From an uncultured Prevotellaceae bacterium (GTDB lineage Bacteria > Bacteroidota > Bacteroidia > Bacteroidales > Muribaculaceae): a stretch of 48,109 nucleotides of DNA. A model generated the notes under the pieces. It did not search any database, was not told the origin of the DNA, and saw only the letters and a list, made by a program, of their open reading frames with translations. Location of the stretch: positions 1-48,109 of the forward strand of contig CAMVBJ010000024.1 in assembly GCA_947165675.1 (NCBI GenBank), in the 5' to 3' direction. The position numbers were made by a program, and so were the translations under genes. This document shows, piece after piece, positions 25,274 through 34,252 of the stretch. How positions within the stretch are numbered: the stretch's first letter is position 1; every line of letters starts with the position of its first letter.

Positions 25274-26302
25274 TTATAAGGCTTGGATAAGAGCGTCAAC
25301 GTCCTCGGGACGTGTAGCCCAGCTTGTGACAAAACGACAATTCATTTTGTCACCAACAGGGAACCACTGCTCAAAGACAAAGTTCTTCTCCAAACGCTCA
25401 ATCGTATCCTTGGATAGCAGGACAAATTGCTGATTGGTGGGTGAATTGCTATACATCTCATAACCACGGGCGATAAATGCATCACGTAGTCTGATGGCTT
25501 GTTCGACGGCATGACGTGCAATCTTGAAGTAGAGGTCGTCTTGCATGAGTGTGTCGAACTGGATGCCCAACAAACGTCCCTTGGCCAGCAAGGCACCATG
25601 CTGCTTAACAATGGTAAAGAAATGAGCAGGAGCAGGAGCTGCGGGATTGGGGAAAACAACCGCCTCACCACAATAGGCGCCACACTTGGTCCCACCAAGG
25701 TAGAAAACATCGCACAAGTCTGCTAATTGGCTTAAGGTGACACCACAGCCCTCGGCCATTAGGCCGTAGCCCAAGCGAGCCCCGTCAATAAAGAGTGGCA
25801 ACTCATACTGCTTGCATATATCGCTGATGGCCACCAACTCATTGAGGGTGTAAATGGTCCCCATCTCGGTCGCAAAGGTTATATAAACCATGCCAGGGAA
25901 AACCATGTGGTCATAGGTCGGGTCAGCATAAAAGTCCTTGAGCCATCGCTCTAACTCACCTGCATCCATCTTGCCGTCATGTGATGGCAGTGTCAACACT
26001 TTGTGACCGCCAGACTCGATGGCGCCAGACTCATGAACATTGATATGACCGGTCTCAACAGCAAGCACGCCTTGATAGGAACTCAACATAGAGTCAATGA
26101 CCGTGGCATTGGTCTGGGTGCCACCCACCAGAAAAAAGACATCGGCATCGGGCTTGCCACAAGCCAGACGGATTTTTTCCTTGGCAGCGGCGCAATAATC
26201 ATCCAAGCCATAACCAGTTGCACACTCGTCATTGGTAGCCAGCAGCCGATTGAGGACTGCTTCATGGCAACCATTATTGTAATCGCTCTCAAATGAAATC
26301 AT
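25274..26302 (-). CDS. Threonine aldolase / beta-eliminating lyase family PLP enzyme
   Basis: A 342-aa cytoplasmic PLP-dependent enzyme of fold type I. The motif YLGGTKCGAY puts the Schiff-base lysine at residue 206, and FIDGARLGYG (residues 171-180) holds the Asp that contacts the PLP pyridine nitrogen. Overall it matches low-specificity L-threonine aldolase, which cleaves threonine or allo-threonine to glycine and acetaldehyde. Length is normal. Related lyases share these motifs, so the exact substrate is not certain. It diverges from the amylase gene, and their promoters overlap. Confidence 0.85.
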   Translation of the reverse strand: MISFESDYNNGCHEAVLNRLLATNDECATGYGLDDYCAAAKEKIRLACGKPDADVFFLVGGTQTNATVIDSMLSSYQGVLAVETGHINVHESGAIESGGHKVLTLPSHDGKMDAGELERWLKDFYADPTYDHMVFPGMVYITFATEMGTIYTLNELVAISDICKQYELPLFIDGARLGYGLMAEGCGVTLSQLADLCDVFYLGGTKCGAYCGEAVVFPNPAAPAPAHFFTIVKQHGALLAKGRLLGIQFDTLMQDDLYFKIARHAVEQAIRLRDAFIARGYEMYSNSPTNQQFVLLSKDTIERLEKNFVFEQWFPVGDKMNCRFVTSWATRPEDVDALIQAL

Positions 26303-26354
26303 ATTTTTAGTTTTTGTCCTGATCCTTAAATGAGGGGTTTAGGGTGAATTGTTG

Positions 26355-26385
26355 TTGCAAAGGTAATTAAAAAGCATTAATTTTG
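26355..26385 (+). promoter_or_regulatory. Amylase promoter, overlapping the divergent aldolase -7
   Basis: TTG (26355-26357), 20-nt spacer, TAATTTTG (26378-26385), then only four bases before the ATG at 26390. On the other strand CAAAGGTA (26358-26365) reads TACCTTTG, the likely -7 of the aldolase-like gene. The two promoters therefore share bases. Confidence 0.65.
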
Positions 26386-26389
26386 CACC

Positions 26390-28057
26390 ATGAAAGAGAA
26401 CAAAAAGGCGATTATCTACCAGTTGATGCCCCGATGGTTCACCAACTGCAAGGAAAAGTGCACCCCAAACGGCACAATCAGGCAAAACGGAGTTGGAAAG
26501 TTTAATGACATTGATGAAACCAAATTACGGTTAATAAAATCCTTAGGCGCAACTCATGTATGGTACACTGGCATCATCGAGCATGCCACTGCTACCGATT
26601 ATTCACGCTATGGTATCAAACCTTGTGATAGTCACGTGGTCAAGGGCAGAGCCGGGTCGCCCTATGCCATCCGCGACTACTATGACGTGTGTCCTGATCT
26701 TGCTGTCAAAGTCACGAACCGCATGGCCGAATTTGAGTCACTTGTCGATCGAACTCACAAGACGGGCCTCAAGGTAATCATCGACTTCGTACCCAATCAT
26801 GTTGCACGCCAGTATGAGAGCGATGTCAAACCTGATGGTGTCAAGGATCTGGGAGAAGGAGATAACCCCATGATGTTCTTTGAACCCAATAATAATTTTT
26901 ACTATATCACCGGTCAAGAGTTTGCTCCCCATCATGTTGAATTAGGGAGTTACCGCGAGTTTCCTGCCCGTGCAACAGGTAACGACTGTTACACTGCTTC
27001 GCCAGGTCGTGACGACTGGTACGAGACCATTAAGCTTAACTATGGCATTGATCCCTGGAATGGTAGCACGCACTTCAATCCTGTTCCCAGCACTTGGCAT
27101 AAAATGCTTGATATCCTTAAGTTCTGGACAAGTAAGGGCGTGGACGGGTTCCGCTGTGACATGGCACACATGGTGCCTGTAGCCTTCTGGCACTGGGCCA
27201 TCAAGCAAATCAAGGAAATTAATCCCACGTTGATTTTTATAGCCGAGATCTATGACGTTAGTTTATATCACAGTTATATCTATGATGGCGGGTTTGATTA
27301 CTTATATGATAAGGTGACCCTTTATGACTCGTTGCGTGGTATCCTGTGTGAAGGCTGGTCAGCAAGTAATCTTACCAAATGCTGGCAGATGGTCGAAGGT
27401 ATAAGCAAACACATGCTTAATTTTCTTGAAAACCACGATGAGCAGCGCATCGCTTCACCTCAATTCTGCGGTGACCCGTTCAAGGCAATGCCTGCGCTTG
27501 TGGTTTCGGCCACGATATCGTCTTGTCCATTCATGCTCTATGCCGGGCAGGAATTAGGTGAAACCGCTGCCGATGCCGAGGGGTATAGTGGCCTGGATGG
27601 CCGCACAACCATCTTTGACTATTGGAGCGTGCCCAGTCTGCGCCGTTGGAATCAAGGCAAACTCAAGGTCAGCCAACGCAAACTGAGGTCATTATACCGC
27701 ACAATCTTGAGGTTGTGTAATAGCGAAAAGACACTGTCACGAGGCGACTTCTTTGACCTCATGTATGTCAATCAAGATACGCTTGACATCCATCACCAGT
27801 ACGCTTACTTGCGCCACTGTGACAGTGAGATGACCCTGATAGTTGCCAACTTTGGCGACCAGGAATTGAGATCCAGAATCCGCATCCCACAACATGCCCT
27901 TGACTGCGCAAGGATGCCTCACGCTACTTACACCTGTCAAAACTTGCTGACCAGCGAAAAAACAGAAATCAAGCTCACCAGCGACACTCTCCTACCCATC
28001 CACGTTGAGTCACACTCAGCTATCCTGCTTCATTTCAAGCAAAACCCTGATGAATGA
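26390..28057 (+). CDS. Cytoplasmic GH13 alpha-amylase-family enzyme
   Basis: A 555-aa glycoside hydrolase without a signal peptide, so it acts in the cytoplasm, probably on imported maltodextrins or glycogen. GH13 regions are clear: VIIDFVPNH (129-137), GFRCDMAH with Arg255 and nucleophile Asp257, FIAEIYD with acid/base Glu286, and LENHDEQR with Asp350. A C-terminal beta domain follows. The catalytic set is complete. The barrel has long loops and a Cys-rich N-terminus. It cannot be told whether it is an amylase, a debranching enzyme or a transglucosylase. The -7 element lies 4 nt from the start, implying a leaderless mRNA. Confidence 0.88.
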   Translation: MKENKKAIIYQLMPRWFTNCKEKCTPNGTIRQNGVGKFNDIDETKLRLIKSLGATHVWYTGIIEHATATDYSRYGIKPCDSHVVKGRAGSPYAIRDYYDVCPDLAVKVTNRMAEFESLVDRTHKTGLKVIIDFVPNHVARQYESDVKPDGVKDLGEGDNPMMFFEPNNNFYYITGQEFAPHHVELGSYREFPARATGNDCYTASPGRDDWYETIKLNYGIDPWNGSTHFNPVPSTWHKMLDILKFWTSKGVDGFRCDMAHMVPVAFWHWAIKQIKEINPTLIFIAEIYDVSLYHSYIYDGGFDYLYDKVTLYDSLRGILCEGWSASNLTKCWQMVEGISKHMLNFLENHDEQRIASPQFCGDPFKAMPALVVSATISSCPFMLYAGQELGETAADAEGYSGLDGRTTIFDYWSVPSLRRWNQGKLKVSQRKLRSLYRTILRLCNSEKTLSRGDFFDLMYVNQDTLDIHHQYAYLRHCDSEMTLIVANFGDQELRSRIRIPQHALDCARMPHATYTCQNLLTSEKTEIKLTSDTLLPIHVESHSAILLHFKQNPDE

Positions 28058-28180
28058 GATGATCATGGACATGCTGCTGAAAGTAAGGCTGAGGACGCTT
28101 ATTGTGGTAATAATGTGTCGAAATAAATATCATCATCCATTTTTATCAATAATGATGACGATGCTAAATGAAAAAATTCT

Positions 28181-28188
28181 TACCTTTG
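28181..28188 (+). promoter_or_regulatory. Putative -7 element of prs
   Basis: TACCTTTG matches TAnnTTTG about 30 nt before the prs start. No TTG is seen at the expected -33 position. Confidence 0.5.
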
Positions 28189-28217
28189 CAGATAGTTAAC
28201 TAAATCTTATCATCGTT

Positions 28218-29153
28218 ATGGCTGAATTAAAAGTATTCTCGGGCACTAATTCACGTTACGTAGCCTTGAAGATCGCTAAAGAATTGAATGTGGAATTGGG
28301 AAAACTCAACATTATGCACTTTGCTGATGGAGAGTTTGAAGTATGCTATGAGGAGCCTGTTCGTGGAGCTGAAGTCTATCTCGTTCAATCAACTTTTAAC
28401 AGTAGCGAGAACTTAATGGAATTGCTATTGATGATAGATGCTGCCAAGCGAGCATCAGCCCACAAGGTAATTGCCGTGATTCCTTACTTTGGTTGGGCAC
28501 GTCAGGACCGCAAGGATAAACCACGTGTATCGATTGCCGCCAAGCTGGTTGCAAATCTGCTGATTGCTGCTGGTATCGACCGCCTGATCACAATGGATCT
28601 TCATGCCGACCAGATTCAAGGATTCTTTGACATACCAGTGGACCACCTGTATGCTTCGACCATGTTTGTCCCCGATATCGCTTCACTCGGTCTCGAGAAC
28701 ATGGTCATTGCTTCTCCTGACGTCGGTGGTGCCAAACGCGCCAATTCTTATGCCAAGTATTTCAATGCTCCCCTTGTGTTGTGCCACAAGCACCGCCAGC
28801 AGGCCAATGTAGTAGAGAGTATGACCATCATCGGTGATGTTAAAGACAAAGATGTGATCCTGATTGATGACATGGTTGACACAGCAGGAACCATCTGTAA
28901 AGCAGCCACGTTGATGAAAGATAACGGAGCCCGCAGTGTAAGAGCCTATATCTCTCATGCCGTGATGAGCGATCCAGCCAGCGAGCGGGTGATGTCAAGT
29001 GGTCTTGACGAACTTGTTATCAGCGATAGTATCCCGTTTGACACCGACCGCTGTCCCAAAGTGAGGGTCTTGAGTGTGGACAAGCTGTTTGCAAGCACAA
29101 TCAAACACGTGAACCGCAGAGAATCGATCAGTGAAGTATTCCTTTTTAAATAA
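28218..29153 (+). CDS. prs: Ribose-phosphate pyrophosphokinase
   Basis: It makes PRPP from ribose 5-phosphate and ATP, feeding nucleotide, histidine, tryptophan and NAD synthesis. The 311-aa length is standard. Visible motifs are KVFSGTNSRYVALKIA at the start, RQDRKDKPR (ATP-binding flexible loop), ITMDLHADQIQGFF, and the PRPP-binding loop DDMVDTAGT (residues 217-225). It is monocistronic, with a promoter just upstream and a strong hairpin terminator at 29226-29259. Confidence 0.97.
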   Translation: MAELKVFSGTNSRYVALKIAKELNVELGKLNIMHFADGEFEVCYEEPVRGAEVYLVQSTFNSSENLMELLLMIDAAKRASAHKVIAVIPYFGWARQDRKDKPRVSIAAKLVANLLIAAGIDRLITMDLHADQIQGFFDIPVDHLYASTMFVPDIASLGLENMVIASPDVGGAKRANSYAKYFNAPLVLCHKHRQQANVVESMTIIGDVKDKDVILIDDMVDTAGTICKAATLMKDNGARSVRAYISHAVMSDPASERVMSSGLDELVISDSIPFDTDRCPKVRVLSVDKLFASTIKHVNRRESISEVFLFK

Positions 29154-29225
29154 TTGAGTCCACTTAAAAACAGGCTTAATGAATTAGAAAACCACAAAAT
29201 ATACAGGTATATAATTCAAGAATGG

Positions 29226-29268
29226 TATGGTAGGATGCGCCCACAAGTATCCTACCATATTATTCTTG
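29226..29268 (+). terminator. prs terminator
   Basis: TATGGTAGGAT (29226-29236) and ATCCTACCATA (29249-29259) form an 11-bp perfect stem followed by the T-rich TTATTCTTG. Confidence 0.75.
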
Positions 29269-29300
29269 TTACAAAATTATAGTTTTTAAACACACTTTAC

Positions 29301-29331
29301 TTGTTGTTTACATTTATTTTGATTAATTTTG
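29301..29331 (+). promoter_or_regulatory. Promoter of the propeller-amidase operon
   Basis: TTG at 29301-29303, 20-nt spacer, TAATTTTG at 29324-29331. The predicted leader before the ATG at 29409 is about 75 nt. Confidence 0.7.
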
Positions 29332-29408
29332 CTGCACATTGCAACCAGACATAATCAGATTCAATAGTTTATATTACCAATTTTGTTTAACTCAAACCAT
29401 TTTACCTT

Positions 29409-30305
29409 ATGATGAGAAAAATTCTATTCGCACTTGCGTTAGGTTTCTCGATGAGCGCAATGGCACAGGTGATGAATGTGACCTCCATCGAGAAGGTCAA
29501 TCTTCCTGAAAAAGCCTCTGTCGCAGCTATCAGTCCTCAAGGAGACTATCTGCTGTTGACGAGTGCAACCAACCAAGGCCTCACCAAACTCGACCTAACC
29601 ACCGGTCAGACTCAATCACTGAGCACAGCGCCCAGTGCTGGCCACAACGTGAAGATTTCGCCAGATGGCCAAACGGTTATCTATCGCGAAAGTTCGTTCA
29701 ATGACAAGCATCTGCGCATGTCATCGCTCAAGAGCGTCAATCTGGGCACTGGAGCCAGTCAAGTTCTGGTAAGACCCACACGTGACTTGCAGGGTTACTC
29801 CATCAATGCCACAAGCGCTGGAGCTGTCACCAATGGCAAATTCAGCAAAAAAGCCATTGGTAGTGCCAAGGCTCAGAATCTGCCCGTACTGTCAATTAAC
29901 AAGGGCAAGTTAATGATCACCATCAATGGAAAGACTCGCCAGTTGTCACCCAACGGCAGCCAATTCAGCTACATGTGGGCATCTCTATCACCCGACGGCA
30001 AGCAGGTGCTTTACTACCAGGCAGCTCACGGGACCTATGTTTGTGACCTCGATGGCAAAAATGTCCGCAAGATTGGCAAAATGCGTGCTCCTGTATGGTA
30101 TGATGATAATACCATCGTGGGGATGATGGATCTGGATGATGGCGAGTTGATCTATGCCTCGACAATTATTGCCGCCACACTTGATGGCAAAACCCAGACC
30201 CTTACCGATGACACTACCATCGCGATGTATCCCCATGCCACTGCAGGTAAAATTGTGTTCAGCACTCCTGCTGGAGAAGCATTTATTATTCATGTAACTA
30301 AATAA
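29409..30305 (+). CDS. Exported TolB/WD40-like beta-propeller protein
   Basis: A 298-aa protein with a signal peptide (cleavage near SAMAQ, residue 20) and repeated short motifs of the PD40/TolB type: ISPQGDYLLLTS, ISPDGQTVIYRES, LSPDGKQVLYYQ. Each marks one propeller blade. Such domains usually bind protein partners in the periplasm or outside the cell. Its TAA overlaps the ATG of the amidase gene by one base (TAATG), so the two products are made together and may work together. No catalytic motif is seen. Confidence 0.8.
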   Translation: MMRKILFALALGFSMSAMAQVMNVTSIEKVNLPEKASVAAISPQGDYLLLTSATNQGLTKLDLTTGQTQSLSTAPSAGHNVKISPDGQTVIYRESSFNDKHLRMSSLKSVNLGTGASQVLVRPTRDLQGYSINATSAGAVTNGKFSKKAIGSAKAQNLPVLSINKGKLMITINGKTRQLSPNGSQFSYMWASLSPDGKQVLYYQAAHGTYVCDLDGKNVRKIGKMRAPVWYDDNTIVGMMDLDDGELIYASTIIAATLDGKTQTLTDDTTIAMYPHATAGKIVFSTPAGEAFIIHVTK

Positions 30306-33300
30306 TGATGACAGCTATGAAAAAGATATTATTACTTGCCGTAGCCGCCATCATGGCAGCTGGCACAATACAGGCCAAAACAGCCGACGAAATCCGTATC
30401 TACTTGAATCCCGGTCACGGCAGTTGGGGACCTAATGATCGCCCGATGGCGACTATCCCCTATCCCAACCTTGCCGAAACAGGGCGACCCGACACCAACG
30501 GTTTTTATGAATCCAATACTAACTTGTGGAAGTCAATACAAACCCGTGCGACCTTGATCAAGATGGGTGTAAAAGCCGATAATATTACCATGTCGAGATG
30601 GTTTAATGGACCCTACCCCTACGTGCAAGGGGCAGCAGATGCTGAAATCTATAACCGTCCATTATCAGAGATATGCGAGGAGGTGGAAGTTGGAAACTAC
30701 GACATGTTCCTGTCTCACCACTCCAATGCAGCCACCGATGGCTCTTCAGCTAATTATCCGCTAATACTCTACCGTGGCAAGGATGGCGCTGGAAATGATT
30801 ATGCTTCAGGCAGCTACAACATGGCTCAAACATGCTGGCCTCTGTTCTACACCAACGAGATTGATGTCATGAACTATTATAGCCCGACAAATCCCAACGT
30901 CCGTGGCGATATTGATTTCTACGGCGGATCCTCTACCCGTGTTGACCCCAACACCGGCATTGCCTATACGGGTTACCTGGGCGTGCTCAAACATGGAGCA
31001 CCTGGCTTCCTGATAGAAGGTTACTTCCATACCTACCAGCCAGCCCGACACCGAGCCCTGAATATAGATTACTGCCACCAAGAGGGTGTGAGAATCGCAA
31101 GAGGTATTGGGCAATACTTCGGTCTCAATGGCGAGACTACTGGCTATATCATGGGTACAGTAAAAGATATGCATAACCACCTTGTGCACAACCTGTACAG
31201 TTATAATGCCAATTCTATCGACCAATGGGCACCCATCAATGGCGCTATCGTCATCCTGTATAAGAACGGTGAGGAAGTAGGTCGCTACACTACCGACCAG
31301 AATTACAATGGAGTGTTTGTGTTTGAGAACCTGGAGCCTGGCACCTATACCATCGCTATTGAAGCAGAAGGTTACAAACCCTTGGGAGATTATAACGCAG
31401 GTAGCATTGACTCACAGTGGGAAGAATATGTCTCAAAAGCTGCTGGCAACATCGTTGTCGAGGCCAACAAAACCACTTATGTTGTGCCCATGCTCGAGAT
31501 GAGTGATTACGTGCCTGACACCGAGCAGTATCAGAACTATCCCGAGCCCGAACTGCCTGGTTACGTTTCGGCACCCACCCAGCTCAACCTCAATCAAGAC
31601 GAGGGTACGACCTATGACCTTGATGGAACCATTAGACGTATGATCGTCCGTGGTGACAGCACCGTTATATTGACCAATGCTGCCGACGGTACACCACATC
31701 TATACTTGATCAACAACAATGACAAAACCATAGTCAAGGAGTTGAGCATCAACGGAATTGCCGCTACCGAGACCAATAATGCCGGTTTCTATAGCCGCCT
31801 CTATGACATCGCCTTTACTGCCGATGGACAGCTCGTTGGCATGAACAGCGTCCAGACACAGTTTGGCGAAGGTCAAGTGAATACGGGTTATCAGCGCGGC
31901 ACTCTACGCCTGTACAAATGGGCCGATTATGACAGTGACCCCACTGAATGGGTGACCACAATGAGCTCAGCCAACTTCTATTACTACCGCGCTCAGTCAA
32001 TAGCCATTGACGGTGAAGCAGACAACTGCACTGTGACCATCATTGGCACAAATGATGCTGCAAGCAGCGCTGGTGGAATGAGGTTCTTGAAACTGGCGGT
32101 CATGCAAAACCAAATCACAAGCACGACCTATACTGAGAAGACAATTTCAGCACTCAGTAACTTCACCAAAACCAAGATTGGTGAACCTCAACTCGTGCTG
32201 TCACCACGCAATGATGACCAAGTGATGCTTGATGGTGAAAACACCTTGATCATGGAGGTTGCAACAGCCAACAGCAATGGGGTTGACAGCGAAGTTGCTG
32301 GCCGATTCAATGGCGAGGAGACCGACGTGCCGGTTAAGGGAACTTCTTTCTTCAAGTATGCACAGCATCAGTTCATGGTGACACCGTATGTCGCTCCTGC
32401 AAGAGAAGATGGTGTAAATGTAGGAGGTATCAAGCTGTATGATATCACCGCAGGTCTTGATCAAGCTGCTCTGGTTGCCACGACCAATACAGACCTTGAT
32501 CCGCTCGCATGCCAGTTCATGGCAACAGGCGCTAATGTCAAGGGCGAGGACATCTACTTGTACCTGATGCAAGACAACAAGATGACCAGGTGGCAGAGCG
32601 ACATCAATAATCAGCCTGGAGTAAAGGGTATCTATGCCTATGGTCTGGCTGTCGATGATGACCAGTTTACCTTCAATTGCAATGACGCTGCCAAGAATGC
32701 TTATATCACCTTCTATGATGGTGATGGTAATCCTGTAGCCACCGTTAATGTGCCTAATGTTGTGGAAGGCATGAACACGGTAACTATCAACGTAAGTGAA
32801 CTGGAAGGCGTACAACCTGGCACTAATCTCACTTGGGCTGTAACAGTTGAGGGCGAACCTATCACCACCATCAAGCGTATCAATGCAACTGGCCCCAACT
32901 ATAGCGGCCAGCTGTATGTAGCTGTTGATAAATCGCCATCGAGCCCCAAGATGGGCAGCATCTATGCTGGCAATCGTGTCAGCAGTTCGGCCCTTACCAG
33001 CAATGGTATTTACGTCTATAATGCTCAGGGTGAACGAGTAAGCGAGACTTTGTATCAGGGAGGCCACACATGGCGCAACAATTGCCGCATGGCAATTGAT
33101 GGGAATGGCAAACTCTATGTTCCTGATTGGGGTGATCCCACCTCTGGCGTCTTTATTGCAGATCCAGAGAACCTGGATGGAACTTGGGCAGAATTCTTTG
33201 TGGGTACCCGCAATAGTGCTGGATTAATCACTAATAACGGCGTTAATGTCGGTTCATCAACACCTGGCGTTGGCATTAGCGGAACCGGTGCTGACACCAA

Positions 33301-34087
33301 ACTGTATGTATATCTTGAAGACTTCAGTCCCAAGAATGGCATTGGTGTTTACAATATTGGTCAGCCCGACGGAAGCATTGTTGACACCTGGGATACCGCA
33401 CCGAACCAGTACCTGAATGTAAGTAGTTACGAAGCCAACGGTAACGGCAATGTGGTGCCTGATGCACAAGGTCGCGGTGTCTGGGTTGCTCAGTACCGTT
33501 CGGCAGGCATGAACATCAATGGTGTGCCTTCACTCCTCTTTGTAGATAACGATGGCCATGTTCTGCTCAATTCAAGCTTAGAGCCCTATAGCAGCATGCT
33601 CAATGGTAGCGATCGATCAGGCTTTGCCGTAAATGACGCTTGCGACATGCTCGTCATCAATGACGGTAGTGGCATCTTGCAGTTCTTTGACCTGACGTGG
33701 GATGGCAACACTCCAGCCCTTTCACCCAAGTACTCGTACACGGCCGACGCTCGTAATAGCGCTGGCTCCATCTTCCAGATGGCATTTGACTACGCTGGAA
33801 ACCTGGTTTGCGCTGGTAGTAATATCGGTATCTACTCAATACCGGCCCAGGAGAATGTTCATACTACTCCTGCTATGAGTACCATTAGCATTCCCGGCGC
33901 ACAGACTGGTCATGACGTGAACTGTGACGGTAATACGACTATTGCCGATGTGACTACCCTGATTGATCACCTGTTAGGTGGTAATCCCCAGCCCATCAAC
34001 CTGGATGCTGCTGACGTTAACGGTGATGGAACCCGCACCATTGCCGACGTCACCGCACTGATTGACTACCTGCTGAGTGGCAATTAA
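30305..34087 (+). CDS. Giant secreted N-acetylmuramoyl-L-alanine amidase with dockerin-like tail
   Basis: A 1260-aa exported protein. A signal peptide (residues about 5-25) is followed by an Amidase_3-type zinc peptidase: LNPGHG (His38), YESNTNLW (Glu69), SHHSNA (His139) and LIEGY (Glu238), the full zinc and catalytic set. Residues about 275-375 form a carboxypeptidase-regulatory-like beta-sandwich (GTVKDMHNHLV..., GVFVFENLEPGTYTIAIEAEGYKPL). A long beta-rich, propeller-like region of unclear identity runs to about 1190. The final 60 residues are a dockerin-like pair (DVNCDGNTTIAD and DVNGDGTRTIAD). The start may be 30305 (coupled TAATG) or Met5 at 30317. It likely cuts peptidoglycan outside the cell or at division; the target is unknown. 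Confidence 0.88.
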   Translation: MMTAMKKILLLAVAAIMAAGTIQAKTADEIRIYLNPGHGSWGPNDRPMATIPYPNLAETGRPDTNGFYESNTNLWKSIQTRATLIKMGVKADNITMSRWFNGPYPYVQGAADAEIYNRPLSEICEEVEVGNYDMFLSHHSNAATDGSSANYPLILYRGKDGAGNDYASGSYNMAQTCWPLFYTNEIDVMNYYSPTNPNVRGDIDFYGGSSTRVDPNTGIAYTGYLGVLKHGAPGFLIEGYFHTYQPARHRALNIDYCHQEGVRIARGIGQYFGLNGETTGYIMGTVKDMHNHLVHNLYSYNANSIDQWAPINGAIVILYKNGEEVGRYTTDQNYNGVFVFENLEPGTYTIAIEAEGYKPLGDYNAGSIDSQWEEYVSKAAGNIVVEANKTTYVVPMLEMSDYVPDTEQYQNYPEPELPGYVSAPTQLNLNQDEGTTYDLDGTIRRMIVRGDSTVILTNAADGTPHLYLINNNDKTIVKELSINGIAATETNNAGFYSRLYDIAFTADGQLVGMNSVQTQFGEGQVNTGYQRGTLRLYKWADYDSDPTEWVTTMSSANFYYYRAQSIAIDGEADNCTVTIIGTNDAASSAGGMRFLKLAVMQNQITSTTYTEKTISALSNFTKTKIGEPQLVLSPRNDDQVMLDGENTLIMEVATANSNGVDSEVAGRFNGEETDVPVKGTSFFKYAQHQFMVTPYVAPAREDGVNVGGIKLYDITAGLDQAALVATTNTDLDPLACQFMATGANVKGEDIYLYLMQDNKMTRWQSDINNQPGVKGIYAYGLAVDDDQFTFNCNDAAKNAYITFYDGDGNPVATVNVPNVVEGMNTVTINVSELEGVQPGTNLTWAVTVEGEPITTIKRINATGPNYSGQLYVAVDKSPSSPKMGSIYAGNRVSSSALTSNGIYVYNAQGERVSETLYQGGHTWRNNCRMAIDGNGKLYVPDWGDPTSGVFIADPENLDGTWAEFFVGTRNSAGLITNNGVNVGSSTPGVGISGTGADTKLYVYLEDFSPKNGIGVYNIGQPDGSIVDTWDTAPNQYLNVSSYEANGNGNVVPDAQGRGVWVAQYRSAGMNINGVPSLLFVDNDGHVLLNSSLEPYSSMLNGSDRSGFAVNDACDMLVINDGSGILQFFDLTWDGNTPALSPKYSYTADARNSAGSIFQMAFDYAGNLVCAGSNIGIYSIPAQENVHTTPAMSTISIPGAQTGHDVNCDGNTTIADVTTLIDHLLGGNPQPINLDAADVNGDGTRTIADVTALIDYLLSGN

Positions 34088-34112
34088 TCCTCATAGCGGT
34101 CAATCTTGAACC

Positions 34113-34160
34113 TAAACAGGCGGCCTCACAAGTGGCGGTCGCCTGTTTTGTTATTTTTAT
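34113..34160 (+). terminator. Terminator of the propeller-amidase operon
   Basis: AAACAGGCG and CGCCTGTTT pair, followed by TGTTATTTTTAT. Position and T-rich tail fit an intrinsic terminator. Confidence 0.8.
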
Positions 34161-34203
34161 ATAAATGATGATTAGGGATGAGATGCAATTCATCAGTTTT
34201 TTG

Positions 34204-34211
34204 TAATTTTG
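34204..34211 (+). promoter_or_regulatory. lon -7 element, which decides the start codon
   Basis: TAATTTTG at 34204-34211 predicts transcription from about 34215. An in-frame ATG at 34178 would lie upstream of the RNA start, so the ATG at 34253 is the usable start. Confidence 0.6.
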
Positions 34212-34252
34212 CCCACCGATTTTGCAAGACTACAGCAAGTAAGCTATACAAT

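Noticed and set aside
28058-28180. Possible riboswitch before prs
   Set aside because: No conserved aptamer pattern was recognised, and the leader predicted from the -7 element is only about 25 nt.
34178-34252. Upstream in-frame start for lon
   Set aside because: It lies before the -7 element at 34204-34211 and adds an unconserved Cys-rich leader.
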